Assembly: GCA_018333655.1 (NCBI GenBank)
Contig: JAGXTJ010000055.1
Location: 39,659-103,658, forward strand
From: Bacillota bacterium
Lineage (GTDB): Bacteria > Bacillota > UBA994
Length of the DNA stretch: 64,000 nt
Reading direction: 5' to 3'
Part shown: one piece after another, positions 1-8,199 of the stretch
How the letters are laid out: the number at the start of each line of letters is the position of its first letter
Position numbering within the stretch: position 1 is the first letter of the stretch
The notes under the pieces: generated by a model
Told to the model about the DNA's origin: nothing
The model's database searches: none
The model's input: only the letters and a program-made list of their open reading frames with translations
Made by a program: the position numbers and the translations under genes

Positions 1-1112
1 GCGCGACCGTTAAGACCAATCGCCGTTAGCGAGCGGTCGAGCAAAACAGCGATGCGCGGCAAGTATCCTGTGTCTTCAAGTAGTGCGAGCAGCAAGTAGA
101 AACCAATAACGAGCGGCAGCAAGAGCCCGAAGACGTAGGTAATGGTCATGGTTAGAATGCCAAATTCTCCGACGAGGACCACCCATGGCCAGGTCCCTAC
201 CTGGAACAGCCTTTCTACCGCAGCCCGCATAAAAGGCTCGTAGAGTCCAATCATAATGGTTTCCTCGGTCACCCCGACTACAGTACCGGCAATAAAGACT
301 CCTAGCACATGGTACATCCCATAGAGAGTTGCCAGCAGTAAAGGCACCCCCGTCCAAGGCTTAAGCATAAGTCGCCCGAGCAGGGCCGCGAAACCTAACC
401 CGCTGTTTGACTCCCGCAGCACCTTAGTGACTAACTCATTAACTCTTTCCCGTCGCGCTAGGTAGATCTTTTCACGGCTGCCAGGCGGCTTGAGCCCATG
501 CCGCAGCGCGATATCCGCATCATCTTCTAAGTACAGCATGACTTCGGCCTGACTACCAAGTCTATCGAGCCAGTGCACTTTTTCTTGAGACAGGTAGTCG
601 CCAGCTATACCCACCTCTGGCTTAAGAAGGGCCTGCATTAACTGCGGAAACCCCTTCTTCTCCACAGCTACCGTACCCACCACCGGTACGCCTAGCATTT
701 GAGACAGCATCTGTAGGTCCACTTTAAGCCCCTGCGCCGCCGCCTCATCTAGCATGTTGACAGCCACGACAGTCGGTATCCCGGTGTCAATACACTGCTG
801 AGTGAGAAACAAGTCGCGCTCTAAATAGACTGCATTGACGACATTAAGAATGACGTCGGCAGTGATAGCGACATCGCGCGTCACCCGCTCTTCATCATTA
901 AATGCAGAGATACCATAGACACCCGGGGCGTCTATGAAGATTTGGTTGCCCACGCGAGCCTCGGTTATCTCGACAGTCGTGCCTGGGTAGTTAGATACGT
1001 CGACATAGACGCCAGTAAGGGCGTTAAAAAATACCGACTTGCCGGAATTAGGATTGCCCACTAGAACAATGCGCCGCGCTGCTCCCTTGCTGTGCTGATG
1101 GTGCTTAGGCAT
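1..1112 (-). CDS. feoB: Ferrous iron transport protein B (FeoB), partial
   Basis: FeoB imports Fe2+ across the cytoplasmic membrane; an N-terminal G-protein domain controls a membrane channel. From ATG at 1112 about 370 residues are visible and the gene runs off the left edge, so its stop is unseen. Seen: G1 GNPNSGKS (residues 19-26), G3 DAPG, G4 NMLD, then hydrophobic segments in the visible C-terminal part, including an ETIMIGLYEP-type stretch typical of the FeoB gate region. The start overlaps the end of feoA by 8 nt, so the two are translationally coupled. Iron-dependent control is likely, because a Fur-like box lies on the feoA promoter. Identity is secure; only the membrane half is missing. 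Confidence 0.95.
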   Translation of the reverse strand, partial: MPKHHQHSKGAARRIVLVGNPNSGKSVFFNALTGVYVDVSNYPGTTVEITEARVGNQIFIDAPGVYGISAFNDEERVTRDVAITADVILNVVNAVYLERDLFLTQQCIDTGIPTVVAVNMLDEAAAQGLKVDLQMLSQMLGVPVVGTVAVEKKGFPQLMQALLKPEVGIAGDYLSQEKVHWLDRLGSQAEVMLYLEDDADIALRHGLKPPGSREKIYLARRERVNELVTKVLRESNSGLGFAALLGRLMLKPWTGVPLLLATLYGMYHVLGVFIAGTVVGVTEETIMIGLYEPFMRAAVERLFQVGTWPWVVLVGEFGILTMTITYVFGLLLPLVIGFYLLLALLEDTGYLPRIAVLLDRSLTAIGLNGR

Positions 1113-1335
1113 GCTTCTGGCCCTTTACTTTCTCTACTTGTATCTGCCTGGCCAAGTTTCGCCCTAGAGCATAGCGCATTAAACCGCGCCGCAGCACGAT
1201 AGGACCGGAATGCAAAACTTCTTCCACACTTACCAGAGCCCCCTCGGCGATGCCAAAGCGTATGGCCTGCGCCCGCACTAAGTCGTTCTGGATGCTCTTG
1301 ACAATAACTACATCACCTTTGCGCAACTCACTCAT
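1105..1335 (-). CDS. feoA: FeoA-domain protein
   Basis: Small (76 aa) SH3-like cytoplasmic partner of FeoB, thought to modulate its GTPase or transport activity. The sequence has the FeoA pattern: L-R-K-G-D-V near the N-terminus, a central R-F-G-I-A-E-G turn, and a C-terminal R-Y-A-L-G-R-N-L-A segment. I chose ATG at 1335 because it gives the usual FeoA length; the open frame extends upstream through the terminator and promoter, which cannot be coding. It is the first gene of the feoAB operon and ends 8 nt inside feoB. Confidence 0.93.
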   Translation of the reverse strand: MSELRKGDVVIVKSIQNDLVRAQAIRFGIAEGALVSVEEVLHSGPIVLRRGLMRYALGRNLARQIQVEKVKGQKHA

Positions 1336-1396
1336 CTTCACACTGCTGCCTCCCCAAATGACACACTTTCTTAATACAATGTCACACTTTTGATAT

Positions 1397-1439
1397 CGAC
1401 AATCATCATCATTATATGCTGCAAGGGGCCATACGTCTA
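1397..1439 (-). promoter_or_regulatory. feoAB promoter with Fur-like box
   Basis: On the minus strand TATAAT lies at 1416-1411, with TAGACG 17 bp upstream (1439-1434). Immediately downstream, around the expected start site, 1411-1397 reads TGATGATGATTGTCG, which matches 11 of 14 fixed positions of the 7-1-7 Fur box TGATAATnATTATCA. The site lies 62 nt upstream of the feoA start. Repression by Fe2+-Fur is inferred. Confidence 0.55.
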
Positions 1440-1510
1440 TAGCTAAAGCATTGTCTATTTCTACGAGGTGTTTAGGTAAAAAATTCTCCGCCGCCGTTAC
1501 TAATCGCCCG

Positions 1511-1564
1511 TCAAAAACTAGAGTGCCTCCACCTTGCAGCGCACAAGATAGAGGCACTCTAGTT
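1511..1564 (-). terminator. Rho-independent terminator after the AOR/MoaD/MoeB operon
   Basis: A perfect 14-bp stem (arms 1516-1529 and 1551-1564, core GAGTGCCTC/GAGGCACTC) is followed on the minus strand by five T. It sits just after the MoeB/ThiF-like gene and insulates the feoAB promoter downstream. Confidence 0.85.
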
Positions 1565-1591
1565 GAACTAGGTCGGCAAGCGTAAGCGACC

Positions 1592-2344
1592 TTACGGCGT
1601 GCCGCAATCCGGACACTCGGGGTCGCGCCTCGCCTCCGCCGCTTCAAAGGTCATAGACAGACCGTCAAAAATCAGCATACGGTTAACCAAGAGCTCGCCC
1701 TGCCCGAGCAAGTACTTGATGGCCTCGGTCGCTTGCAGGCAGGCCGCCAAACCCGGAATAGCGCCCAACACGCCTAGCTCAAAGGTAGTCTTGGCACTTA
1801 GAGAAGGCGGTTCGCGAAATACACAGCGCAAGCAAGGCCCCTCATAGGGCAGCATGGTCATGACACGGCCTGCCATGGAGAGCACCGCAGCATGGATAAA
1901 GGGCCTCCTCGTTTCGAGACAGGCCTTGTTAAGGACGAACCGCGCGGCAAAATTATCGGTGGCATCGATAACAAGGTCATACTGCGCCACTAACTGTGTG
2001 GCGTTTTCAGCCGTTACGACAAAGTTATGCGGGACTACCTCACAGTCGGGGTTCAGTGCCCGCAGTTTGTCCGTGGCAGACTCTACTTTAGGCCTGCCGA
2101 GGTCAGGCGTAAAGTGCAGTATCTGACGCTGTAAGTTTGTCAGATCTACGACATCACCATCGGCAAGCCCCAGCCGCCCGATGCCTGCCGCGACAAGATA
2201 GTAGGCAGCGGGAGAGCCAAGCCCTCCCGCACCCACCACCAACGCTGATGACCGGAGCAACTTTTTCTGCCCTTCTACGCCAACACAGGGCACTTGAATG
2301 TTCCGGTGGTAACGCTTCTCCTGCAGGGGAGATAAGTCTACCAT
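1592..2344 (-). CDS. MoeB/ThiF/HesA-family adenylyltransferase
   Basis: E1-like enzyme (250 aa) that adenylates the C-terminal Gly-Gly of a MoaD/ThiS-type sulfur carrier. Seen: the nucleotide-binding GAGGLGSP loop (about residues 38-45), the R-N-I-Q-V-P start typical of the family, N-L-Q-R-Q (about residues 71-75), D-A-T-D-N-F, and two CxxC pairs (CLRC and CPDC) that bind zinc. It is the last gene of the operon AOR - MoaD-like - this gene, so its partner is most likely the 78-aa carrier just upstream. The context points to molybdopterin or tungstopterin sulfur transfer rather than thiamine. ThiF remains possible from sequence alone. Confidence 0.88.
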   Translation of the reverse strand: MVDLSPLQEKRYHRNIQVPCVGVEGQKKLLRSSALVVGAGGLGSPAAYYLVAAGIGRLGLADGDVVDLTNLQRQILHFTPDLGRPKVESATDKLRALNPDCEVVPHNFVVTAENATQLVAQYDLVIDATDNFAARFVLNKACLETRRPFIHAAVLSMAGRVMTMLPYEGPCLRCVFREPPSLSAKTTFELGVLGAIPGLAACLQATEAIKYLLGQGELLVNRMLIFDGLSMTFEAAEARRDPECPDCGTP

Positions 2345-2363
2345 TACTCTACCACTCCTCGCC

Positions 2364-2600
2364 TTAGCCGCCGCCTACAGGGGGGAATAGCGATACCCGG
2401 TCACCGTCTTGCAGGCAGTAATCAAGCGATTTATGGAGGCCATTAACCAAGGCGGCAGACACTTCGCTCGCAGGGATACTGTAGCGAGCCAAAAGATCAC
2501 GAATTGTCGTGGACCTGTCGATTGTAACCGGTATTTTCTCTCCGTAGCGGGTGCCGAGATATCTCTCTAGACCCGTGTAGACTCGCAGTTCAATAAGCAT
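2364..2600 (-). CDS. MoaD-like sulfur carrier protein
   Basis: Ubiquitin-fold sulfur carrier (78 aa) ending in P-P-V-G-G-G, the flexible tail whose terminal Gly is adenylated and thiocarboxylated. The D-R-V-S-L-F-P-P-V-G-G-G ending is diagnostic of the MoaD family. Start ATG at 2600 follows an AGAGGTG ribosome site; a GTG 9 nt upstream is the alternative. The gene lies between the AOR gene and the MoeB-like gene on the same strand, so it probably supplies dithiolene sulfur for the pyranopterin cofactor of the neighbouring aldehyde oxidoreductase. Confidence 0.88.
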   Translation of the reverse strand: MLIELRVYTGLERYLGTRYGEKIPVTIDRSTTIRDLLARYSIPASEVSAALVNGLHKSLDYCLQDGDRVSLFPPVGGG

Positions 2601-2663
2601 CTCTCGCACCTCTACTCTCTGCGCACTTTATCTATAGGCATACTGACATCTGCTGCCTAGTCT

Positions 2664-4397
2664 CTAGGTCCTAAATACGCTGTCGAGCTCTGCGTCACTG
2701 ATGTCAAAAACGGTGTTATGTGGCGCGAGTTTCTCGTTGCAGAAGAATTCTGGCAGACGATCGGCGGCCTTAGTAAAGCCGGCAGCCTCGTTAAAGGCTA
2801 GTTCGCCCTTGAGAATATTCTTACCTAAGGCGAGTACATCATCTGTGGTCAGAGTCAAATTATACTGGGCGTTTAGCATTTCTACTATGGTAGGTAGTCC
2901 ATCGGGATTGTCTAAGACGGGGAAGGCCACGAAGAGACAGAGACCTGAAGCATCGATGGCAGCTGTCGCCACCTGCAAATTGCGCGAGAGCTCTATCTGT
3001 CCTTCTGCCTTTAGAGGGTCGACAAAGCCACCCACCTTGAGGATATTGGCAGTCACAGCGTATCCTGCGGTATGGTCCGCACCCATGGGACTAGTAGCAT
3101 AGGTGACGCCCATGCCCTTGCAGGCGCGCGGGTCGTAAGCTGGAATGCCCTGACCCTTTACTGTGGCTACGCGGGTCACGCTGTAGGCCTTGCCAGTAAA
3201 GTCGGCACCGTTTCCGAGAATGCGGCCGGCAGCTGTACCCTTCGCTACCTCACTGAGGGCGGCAATAGCAGCTTTACCATCACCAAAAGGTATGACACCC
3301 GCCTCCATCATCACACCTAGGGCCACGCCAGCTTCGATGGTATCGAGCCCGGCATCATTGCAAATGTAGTTGAGCTCAGCTATGGTATCGAGGTCTTTGA
3401 TTTCGAGATTGGCGCCAAAGCCCCAGGCCGTCTCATATTCTATCGGCGAACAAATCCTGCCGTCTGGCATCGGGTAGGCGTTAGAACAGCGGATAACACA
3501 GCCAGGGTGGCAAGCATGCGCTACGCGCCCTCCCTTTCTCTCCTTGGCAATGCGAGCGAGCGACTCCCCGCCAATCTCATTGGCATGCTCAAAGCGTCCA
3601 TTGTTGCTAAAATTTCGTACTGGTAAAGTTCCGGCTTCGCTAATAACATTCATTAGTACATTGGTGCCATAGCTAGGCAGCCCTGTACCGCTAACCGGGT
3701 GGTCAAGGAGTATCTTGGCAAATTTCTTGGCGGCAGATGAGAACTTCTCTTTATCGTGCACTGGTACGCCATAGGTGGTTGGCGAATCGATGACAATCGC
3801 TTTGAGGCGCTTAGAACCGAGCACAGCACCCAGGCCTCCCCGCCCGGCATAACGGCTGGAGTTGCCATCGCCATCGTTGCTGGCGACACCCGCTCCAGAG
3901 AGCATCATTTCTCCCGCTGGGCCGTTGCAGATGACGCCGACCTTGCTGCCGTAGCGTTCGCGCAGTATGGCCGTCAGCTCGTATGTTCCTTTGCCCGCCA
4001 ACTCATCGGCCGAGATAATTTCGGCTCCCGCAGGAGACACCTTGGCAAGCCAAGTGCCCTGTCCTTTAGGCATGCCCTCGACAACGATAGCCTTAATGTC
4101 CAGGCTGGCTATTTTCTGCGAACAGATGCCACCCGCATTCGCCTCCTTGATGCCCCCTGTCAAGGGGCTTTTTCCGCCGAAGGAGAGACGGCCAGATGAG
4201 GGAGCCGTGGTGCCTGACAGCAGCCCCGGGGCGATGACAAGCTTGTTAAACTCGCGCAGGGGATGACATTCTGGGGGCACTTCGTCGCAGACCATTTGCG
4301 ATGTCAGCGCACGCCCTCCTAGCGGCAAATACTTCTCAGGTACTTCCTCAAATTTAGCCTCACACGTCGACATGTTAATACGCAGCAATCTTGGCAT
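2664..4397 (-). CDS. aor: Aldehyde ferredoxin oxidoreductase, tungsten-dependent family
   Basis: Cytoplasmic enzyme (577 aa) that oxidises aldehydes to carboxylic acids, or runs in reverse, with ferredoxin as electron partner. It uses a bis-pyranopterin tungsten cofactor and one [4Fe-4S] cluster. Seen: the N-terminal domain with G-G-R-A-L-T (about residues 27-32), G-R-L-S-F-G-G-K-S-P-L-T-G, cluster cysteines in CHPGCVIRC (CxxxCxxxC spacing in the middle of the protein), and a further Cys in A-S-G-L-C-L-F near residue 490. ATG at 4397 follows GGAGG with 9-nt spacing. It heads the operon with the MoaD-like and MoeB-like genes. Substrate cannot be predicted. Confidence 0.93.
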   Translation of the reverse strand: MPRLLRINMSTCEAKFEEVPEKYLPLGGRALTSQMVCDEVPPECHPLREFNKLVIAPGLLSGTTAPSSGRLSFGGKSPLTGGIKEANAGGICSQKIASLDIKAIVVEGMPKGQGTWLAKVSPAGAEIISADELAGKGTYELTAILRERYGSKVGVICNGPAGEMMLSGAGVASNDGDGNSSRYAGRGGLGAVLGSKRLKAIVIDSPTTYGVPVHDKEKFSSAAKKFAKILLDHPVSGTGLPSYGTNVLMNVISEAGTLPVRNFSNNGRFEHANEIGGESLARIAKERKGGRVAHACHPGCVIRCSNAYPMPDGRICSPIEYETAWGFGANLEIKDLDTIAELNYICNDAGLDTIEAGVALGVMMEAGVIPFGDGKAAIAALSEVAKGTAAGRILGNGADFTGKAYSVTRVATVKGQGIPAYDPRACKGMGVTYATSPMGADHTAGYAVTANILKVGGFVDPLKAEGQIELSRNLQVATAAIDASGLCLFVAFPVLDNPDGLPTIVEMLNAQYNLTLTTDDVLALGKNILKGELAFNEAAGFTKAADRLPEFFCNEKLAPHNTVFDISDAELDSVFRT

Positions 4398-4596
4398 TAA
4401 ACCTAACCTCCTCCATATTTCTCGCTTCTGTCACCAAAATACATTCTACATCGGGCAATATTTTCCTTCAGATAGCGCAAATTTCGCACAAATTATTTTG
4501 CTCTCTGGCCCACTGTCAGTCTATTTGCGTGGCTAAGGAGGTATTACCAATTCTTTGTAGAATACTTGCTACACTGTGGCAGGGGAGGTTTTGCAA

Positions 4597-4893
4597 GTGG
4601 GAACCATCGAACTAAGGTTTTTTTCAACGCTACAAGATATTATGCATGAAAAGGGCTTCGCTTTTCCTACGTATCTGGAGGTAGGCCAAGGCTTAACCGT
4701 CAGAGAACTACTGCATCACCTTGGCATAGATGCGCAAGAGGTTGAGGCGGTAATGGTTAATGGCAAGGTGGAGAATTCTGAAAAATTTATCTGCGCAGGC
4801 GATAGAGTAGCGCTTATCCCCCCGGGAACACCCGGCCCTTACCGCGTCATGCTAGGCATCAAAGGCAAACTAGACAGCAAGGCCCGAGCCTAG
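4597..4893 (+). CDS. Second MoaD/ThiS-like ubiquitin-fold protein
   Basis: About 98 aa with the MoaD-like beta-grasp pattern: E-L-R-F-F at the start, a middle V-N-G-K-V, and G-D-R-V-A-L-I-P-P-G-T-P-G-P-Y. The protein does not end in Gly-Gly: roughly 20 residues follow the expected tail, so it either is processed, or is not a conventional sulfur donor. GTG at 4597 is preferred because AGGGGAGG sits 8 nt upstream; an earlier GTG at 4576 would place that site inside the gene. It is divergent from the AOR operon, which already has a MoaD with a proper Gly-Gly end. Confidence 0.7.
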   Translation: MGTIELRFFSTLQDIMHEKGFAFPTYLEVGQGLTVRELLHHLGIDAQEVEAVMVNGKVENSEKFICAGDRVALIPPGTPGPYRVMLGIKGKLDSKARA

Positions 4894-5017
4894 TATTACG
4901 CAACCCTAACGTCTGCTTAATGCCCACAAAACTTCGATTAGCCATAATTAAGCAAATTGTGATATCATTATTTTGCAGTTCTCGACCGCCCAGTATTATA
5001 CAAGGAGGGATTCCACA

Positions 5018-6760
5018 TTGAAAATCGGTAAAACTCTAATGGGACTCACTGCTACCGTCGTCGCGCTCATTCTCTTACTCACCTCACCCCTAACAGCAGC
5101 ACTCACTCCCGGTGCGACCATGAGCATCGTCCTTGATGGACGAGCCATTGTCACTGCTACACCTCTTGTTACTGTCAACGACATTATCATGGTGCCTTGG
5201 CGCCCAGTCAGTGATGCTATGGGATTAAAGCTTGAGTGGATGTCGGCCACAAGTACCATTCTGGCCCACGGCCACAATGTGCACGTCATGCTGCGCATTA
5301 ACGATCGTACTGCGCAGGTGAACGATCGCGCTGTAGCACTAGATGCACCACCGCGGATAGAGAACGGCCGCACAGTCGTGCCGCTTAGCTTTCTCAGCAG
5401 CTTAGGCTTACGCACTAGGTGGGACAGCGCCTCTCGCACTGTTTCCATCTTTACCGACCATGGCCCCCGCAATGTTATTTTCATCCATCCCGATGGCGCC
5501 TCGCCGTCCTTCTTTGCCGCGGCCAGAATGCTACACTCCGGGCCCGATGGCGAGCTAAACTGGGACCGGCTTCCGGCTACGGCGGTGTACAAAGGGCACA
5601 TGCTGAACGAGTTAGTAGGCACCTCAAATGGCGGTGCTGTAACACATGCTTATGGCGTCAAAGTGTGGGATGGCTCCTTCGGTATGGATCAGCAGAACGT
5701 GCAGATTATTTCGCGCTCCGGTCAACCCCACACCATTTTGGAAGAAGCAAAGATTGCTGGCTTCTCGGTGGGCATGATTAACACCGGCACGATAACTGAA
5801 CCTGGTTCAGGCGTGTGGGGTGCCAGCGTTGTCAACCGCGGCGACCATCTTGGCATCGCTCGCGAGCTTATCATTCGCCCTGACGGCCAACAAATTGATG
5901 TTATCTTTGGTGGTGGCGAAGTATGGTTCCTGCCTAACACTGTTACTGGCCGGCATGGTGTGCGCGGACGGAGGACAGACGGCGTGAACCTCATCAATGA
6001 AGCTATCGCCAGAGGCTACCGCGTCATCTACACGCGCGAAGAATTGCTAAATCTACCTGTCAATACCACGCGCGTGCTTGGACTTTTTGCCGCCCATGAT
6101 ACTTACAACGACAATAACGAAGAGGCCTCACCACGTTACATATATACCGAGGAGCAGCTTCGCGCTGAGGGCCTACCAGACTTCGACCCCAATGCTCCTA
6201 CCTTTGCCCAGATGATGACGGCAGCGATTCAAATCCTGTCACGCAATCAAGACAAGGGCTTCTACCTGGTTGCCGAAGAAGAAGGCACCGATAACTTGGC
6301 TAATGGCGCTCTTAATGCCCGTGGCACCATAGAAGCGACCAAGCGTGCTGACGACGGTATTGGCGTGGCTTTAGAGTTCGCCAAGAGTCATCTCAACACA
6401 CTCGTCATCACTGCAGCTGATAGCGAGGCGAGCGGCCTCTCCATTTTGGGGAACCCCGTTCTTGACGCCGCAGGCAATGTGGTACCTACACAAGTGTTAC
6501 GTAACCGCGCCGGTGAAATATACTTCACCGAACTGCTTGATGGCAGAGACGGCACTGGTACACCGCCCTTTATGTCCGCACCCGATCGCAATGGCCGCCG
6601 CTTTCCTTTTGCCATAGCATGGTCATCGCGCTGGGACCACTCTGGCAGCATAGTAACGCGCGCCTTTGGCCTACACTCTGACATGGTGAGTGGAACTATC
6701 GACAACACCGATATCTACCGTATTAAGTATCGCGCTCTCTTTGGTCGCTTGCTGCCATAA
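5018..6760 (+). CDS. Exported alkaline-phosphatase-fold protein with N-terminal copper-amine-oxidase-N domain
   Basis: About 580 aa from TTG at 5018, which follows AAGGAGG by 9 nt. An N-terminal hydrophobic segment (roughly residues 7-28) is a signal peptide or anchor. Residues about 35-145 resemble the copper amine oxidase N-like domain common on secreted Firmicute proteins (V-P-W-R-P-V and V-P-L-S-F-L). From about 150 the alkaline phosphatase fold follows: H-P-D-G-A-S, the nucleophile region TSNGG, F-G-G-G-E-V, E-E-E-G-T-D-N, T-A-A-D-S-E-A-S-G and D-H-S-G-S. Several metal ligands differ from the classical enzyme: H is replaced in TADH (here AADS) and at the DxxxH position (here N). The fold is confident; phosphatase activity is not. 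It stands alone, with a terminator directly after it. Confidence 0.85.
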   Translation: MKIGKTLMGLTATVVALILLLTSPLTAALTPGATMSIVLDGRAIVTATPLVTVNDIIMVPWRPVSDAMGLKLEWMSATSTILAHGHNVHVMLRINDRTAQVNDRAVALDAPPRIENGRTVVPLSFLSSLGLRTRWDSASRTVSIFTDHGPRNVIFIHPDGASPSFFAAARMLHSGPDGELNWDRLPATAVYKGHMLNELVGTSNGGAVTHAYGVKVWDGSFGMDQQNVQIISRSGQPHTILEEAKIAGFSVGMINTGTITEPGSGVWGASVVNRGDHLGIARELIIRPDGQQIDVIFGGGEVWFLPNTVTGRHGVRGRRTDGVNLINEAIARGYRVIYTREELLNLPVNTTRVLGLFAAHDTYNDNNEEASPRYIYTEEQLRAEGLPDFDPNAPTFAQMMTAAIQILSRNQDKGFYLVAEEEGTDNLANGALNARGTIEATKRADDGIGVALEFAKSHLNTLVITAADSEASGLSILGNPVLDAAGNVVPTQVLRNRAGEIYFTELLDGRDGTGTPPFMSAPDRNGRRFPFAIAWSSRWDHSGSIVTRAFGLHSDMVSGTIDNTDIYRIKYRALFGRLLP

Positions 6761-6787
6761 CGACTTTACCCTTACCCATTGAACAAG

Positions 6788-6831
6788 AAGGAGACGGACT
6801 AAGTCCTTTCGGACAGGTCCCGTCTCCTTTT
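6788..6831 (+). terminator. Rho-independent terminator of the phosphatase-like gene
   Basis: Stem AAGGAGACGG (6788-6797) pairs with CCGTCTCCTT (6820-6829), with an inner GTCC/GGAC pairing, followed by TTT. It lies 28 nt after the stop. Confidence 0.85.
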
Positions 6832-6905
6832 AAACATCCTTGCTTGCCCCTAAACTCGCGCCCTATTAAGACCATGTCGCTATAGAGACCGCTTCGCGTT
6901 CCTAA

Positions 6906-7193
6906 CTACAACTGGTTTAAGTATTTTTTGGCGTAGCTCACTGCCTCATCGGTGCTGACGCCCTGCTCTACCGCTTGTCTCACGGCACTTTCCAAGAGAC
7001 AGGCCACCATTGTCAGCCCTACCTGTTCTACAGCGGCCTTAAGAGCGGCCACTTGGGTGACGACATCCTCACAGCTTCTGCGTTCCTCTAGCATGCGCTG
7101 GAGGCCCCTCGCTTGGCCTTCAATGCGCCGCAAGCGCATTTGCAAGTCGGGCATGGCTTTCTCCAGAATTTCGGCGTTGGTCGTGGACACCAT
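6906..7193 (-). CDS. CsoR/RcnR/CstR-family (DUF156) metal- or thiol-sensing repressor
   Basis: All-helical 95-aa repressor. Seen: L-R-R-I-E-G-Q-A-R-G-L, the family's DNA-contact helix, then S-C-E-D-V-V-T-Q with the first sensing Cys (C41 from this start). The usual H-x3-C of copper-type CsoR is absent: the segment reads V-A-C-L-L-E-S, giving C65 and Ser where His and Cys would be. A sulfur/persulfide or other thiol signal is therefore as likely as Cu(I). ATG at 7193 is chosen because GGAGG lies 8 nt upstream; a TTG 15 nt upstream would overlap that site. It is divergent from a CxxC flavoprotein, with an operator between them. Confidence 0.85.
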   Translation of the reverse strand: MVSTTNAEILEKAMPDLQMRLRRIEGQARGLQRMLEERRSCEDVVTQVAALKAAVEQVGLTMVACLLESAVRQAVEQGVSTDEAVSYAKKYLNQL

Positions 7194-7229
7194 GATGAAC
7201 ACCTCCAAAAATGCTTTGTAGCAGTAAAT

Positions 7230-7258
7230 TTGTTGTTGACTACCCCTGTGGGTATAAT
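7230..7258 (+). promoter_or_regulatory. CsoR-type operator overlapping the flavoprotein promoter
   Basis: TACCC-CTGT-GGGTA (7241-7254) is a perfect G/C-tract inverted repeat of the type bound by CsoR/CstR-family repressors. It abuts and overlaps TATAAT (7253-7258); a weak -35, TTGTTG (7230-7235), lies 17 bp upstream. Binding here would block transcription of the downstream flavoprotein and probably also autoregulate the repressor, whose start codon is 48 nt away on the other strand. Confidence 0.75.
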
Positions 7259-7341
7259 ATATCCTCTATCTTAGATGTGGTTAAGCCTTGCGTTCATGAT
7301 ATCACTTTGTAATAAATTGCGAAAGCCGAGGTTTTTTCGAG

Positions 7342-8199
7342 ATGGAGAGTTTTGATATTGCCATTATTGGGTGTGGACCAGCGGGGCTGTCGGCAGCGAT
7401 AAATGCCAAGATACGCGGCAAGAAAGTGCAAGTTTTCGGGGCAGAGGTCTGTAGCCCAAAACTTGAGAGCGCGCCTTGGGTAGAAAACTACCTTGGCCTC
7501 CCCCTCTCGGGGTCTGAATTAGGGCAACGCTACTTAAAACATTTTACCGACATGGGGCTGACTATCCACCGCCATAGAGTAGATACCATTGTCTCAACAG
7601 GGACCGGTTTTATGTTGGCAGCCAAGGGCGAAATCTATGAGGCCCGCAGCTTAATTCTCGCCACGGGCATCTCACAAACAAGCTACCTACCTGGAGAACG
7701 CGACTTTGTGGGTCTTGGCGTAAGTTACTGCGGAACATGCGATGGTCCTCTCTACAAAGGCAAGGTAGTTGCGGTGGTGGGCTACACCAGTGAGGCAGTA
7801 GAGGAAGCCAATTTTCTCGCTACGATTGCGGCCAAGGTCTACTTCATTCCGCAGAACATACCTTTTGCGGATATTCATGACGACATAGAAGTGGTGCCCG
7901 GCAAGCCTATCGGCATACTAGGCGAAGACCACCTAACCAAGCTGGCGCTACGCGACAGAGAACTACAAGTAGATGGCGTGTTTATTTTCCGCGAGGTAAC
8001 ACCGGTGGAGCAACTACTCACTGACTTAGCCCTCTCGCAAGGAGCTATTGACGTCGACCGACAGATGGCCACGAATATTCCTGGCGTTTTCGCCGCCGGT
8101 GACTGTACCGGACGCCCCTTTCAGCTCGCTAAAGCAGTAGGTGAGGGGGCAGTCGCCGGTCTTAGTGCGGCCTCTTTTCTCGATAGAAAGCCACGCTAG
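7342..8199 (+). CDS. Thioredoxin-reductase-like FAD flavoprotein
   Basis: 285-aa flavoprotein of the low-molecular-weight thioredoxin reductase family. Seen: FAD-binding G-C-G-P-A-G (residues 10-15), redox CGTC (C130/C133), and the C-terminal FAD motif F-A-A-G-D-C. The second Rossmann motif that should bind NADPH is degenerate: V-V-G-Y-T-S-E-A replaces the usual GGGxSA. A different electron donor, such as reduced ferredoxin (known for some clostridial enzymes) is therefore possible. The gene is preceded by a CsoR-type operator and is divergent from that repressor. Its end overlaps rtcB by 4 nt, tail to tail. Disulfide or polysulfide reduction is an inference. Confidence 0.85.
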   Translation: MESFDIAIIGCGPAGLSAAINAKIRGKKVQVFGAEVCSPKLESAPWVENYLGLPLSGSELGQRYLKHFTDMGLTIHRHRVDTIVSTGTGFMLAAKGEIYEARSLILATGISQTSYLPGERDFVGLGVSYCGTCDGPLYKGKVVAVVGYTSEAVEEANFLATIAAKVYFIPQNIPFADIHDDIEVVPGKPIGILGEDHLTKLALRDRELQVDGVFIFREVTPVEQLLTDLALSQGAIDVDRQMATNIPGVFAAGDCTGRPFQLAKAVGEGAVAGLSAASFLDRKPR

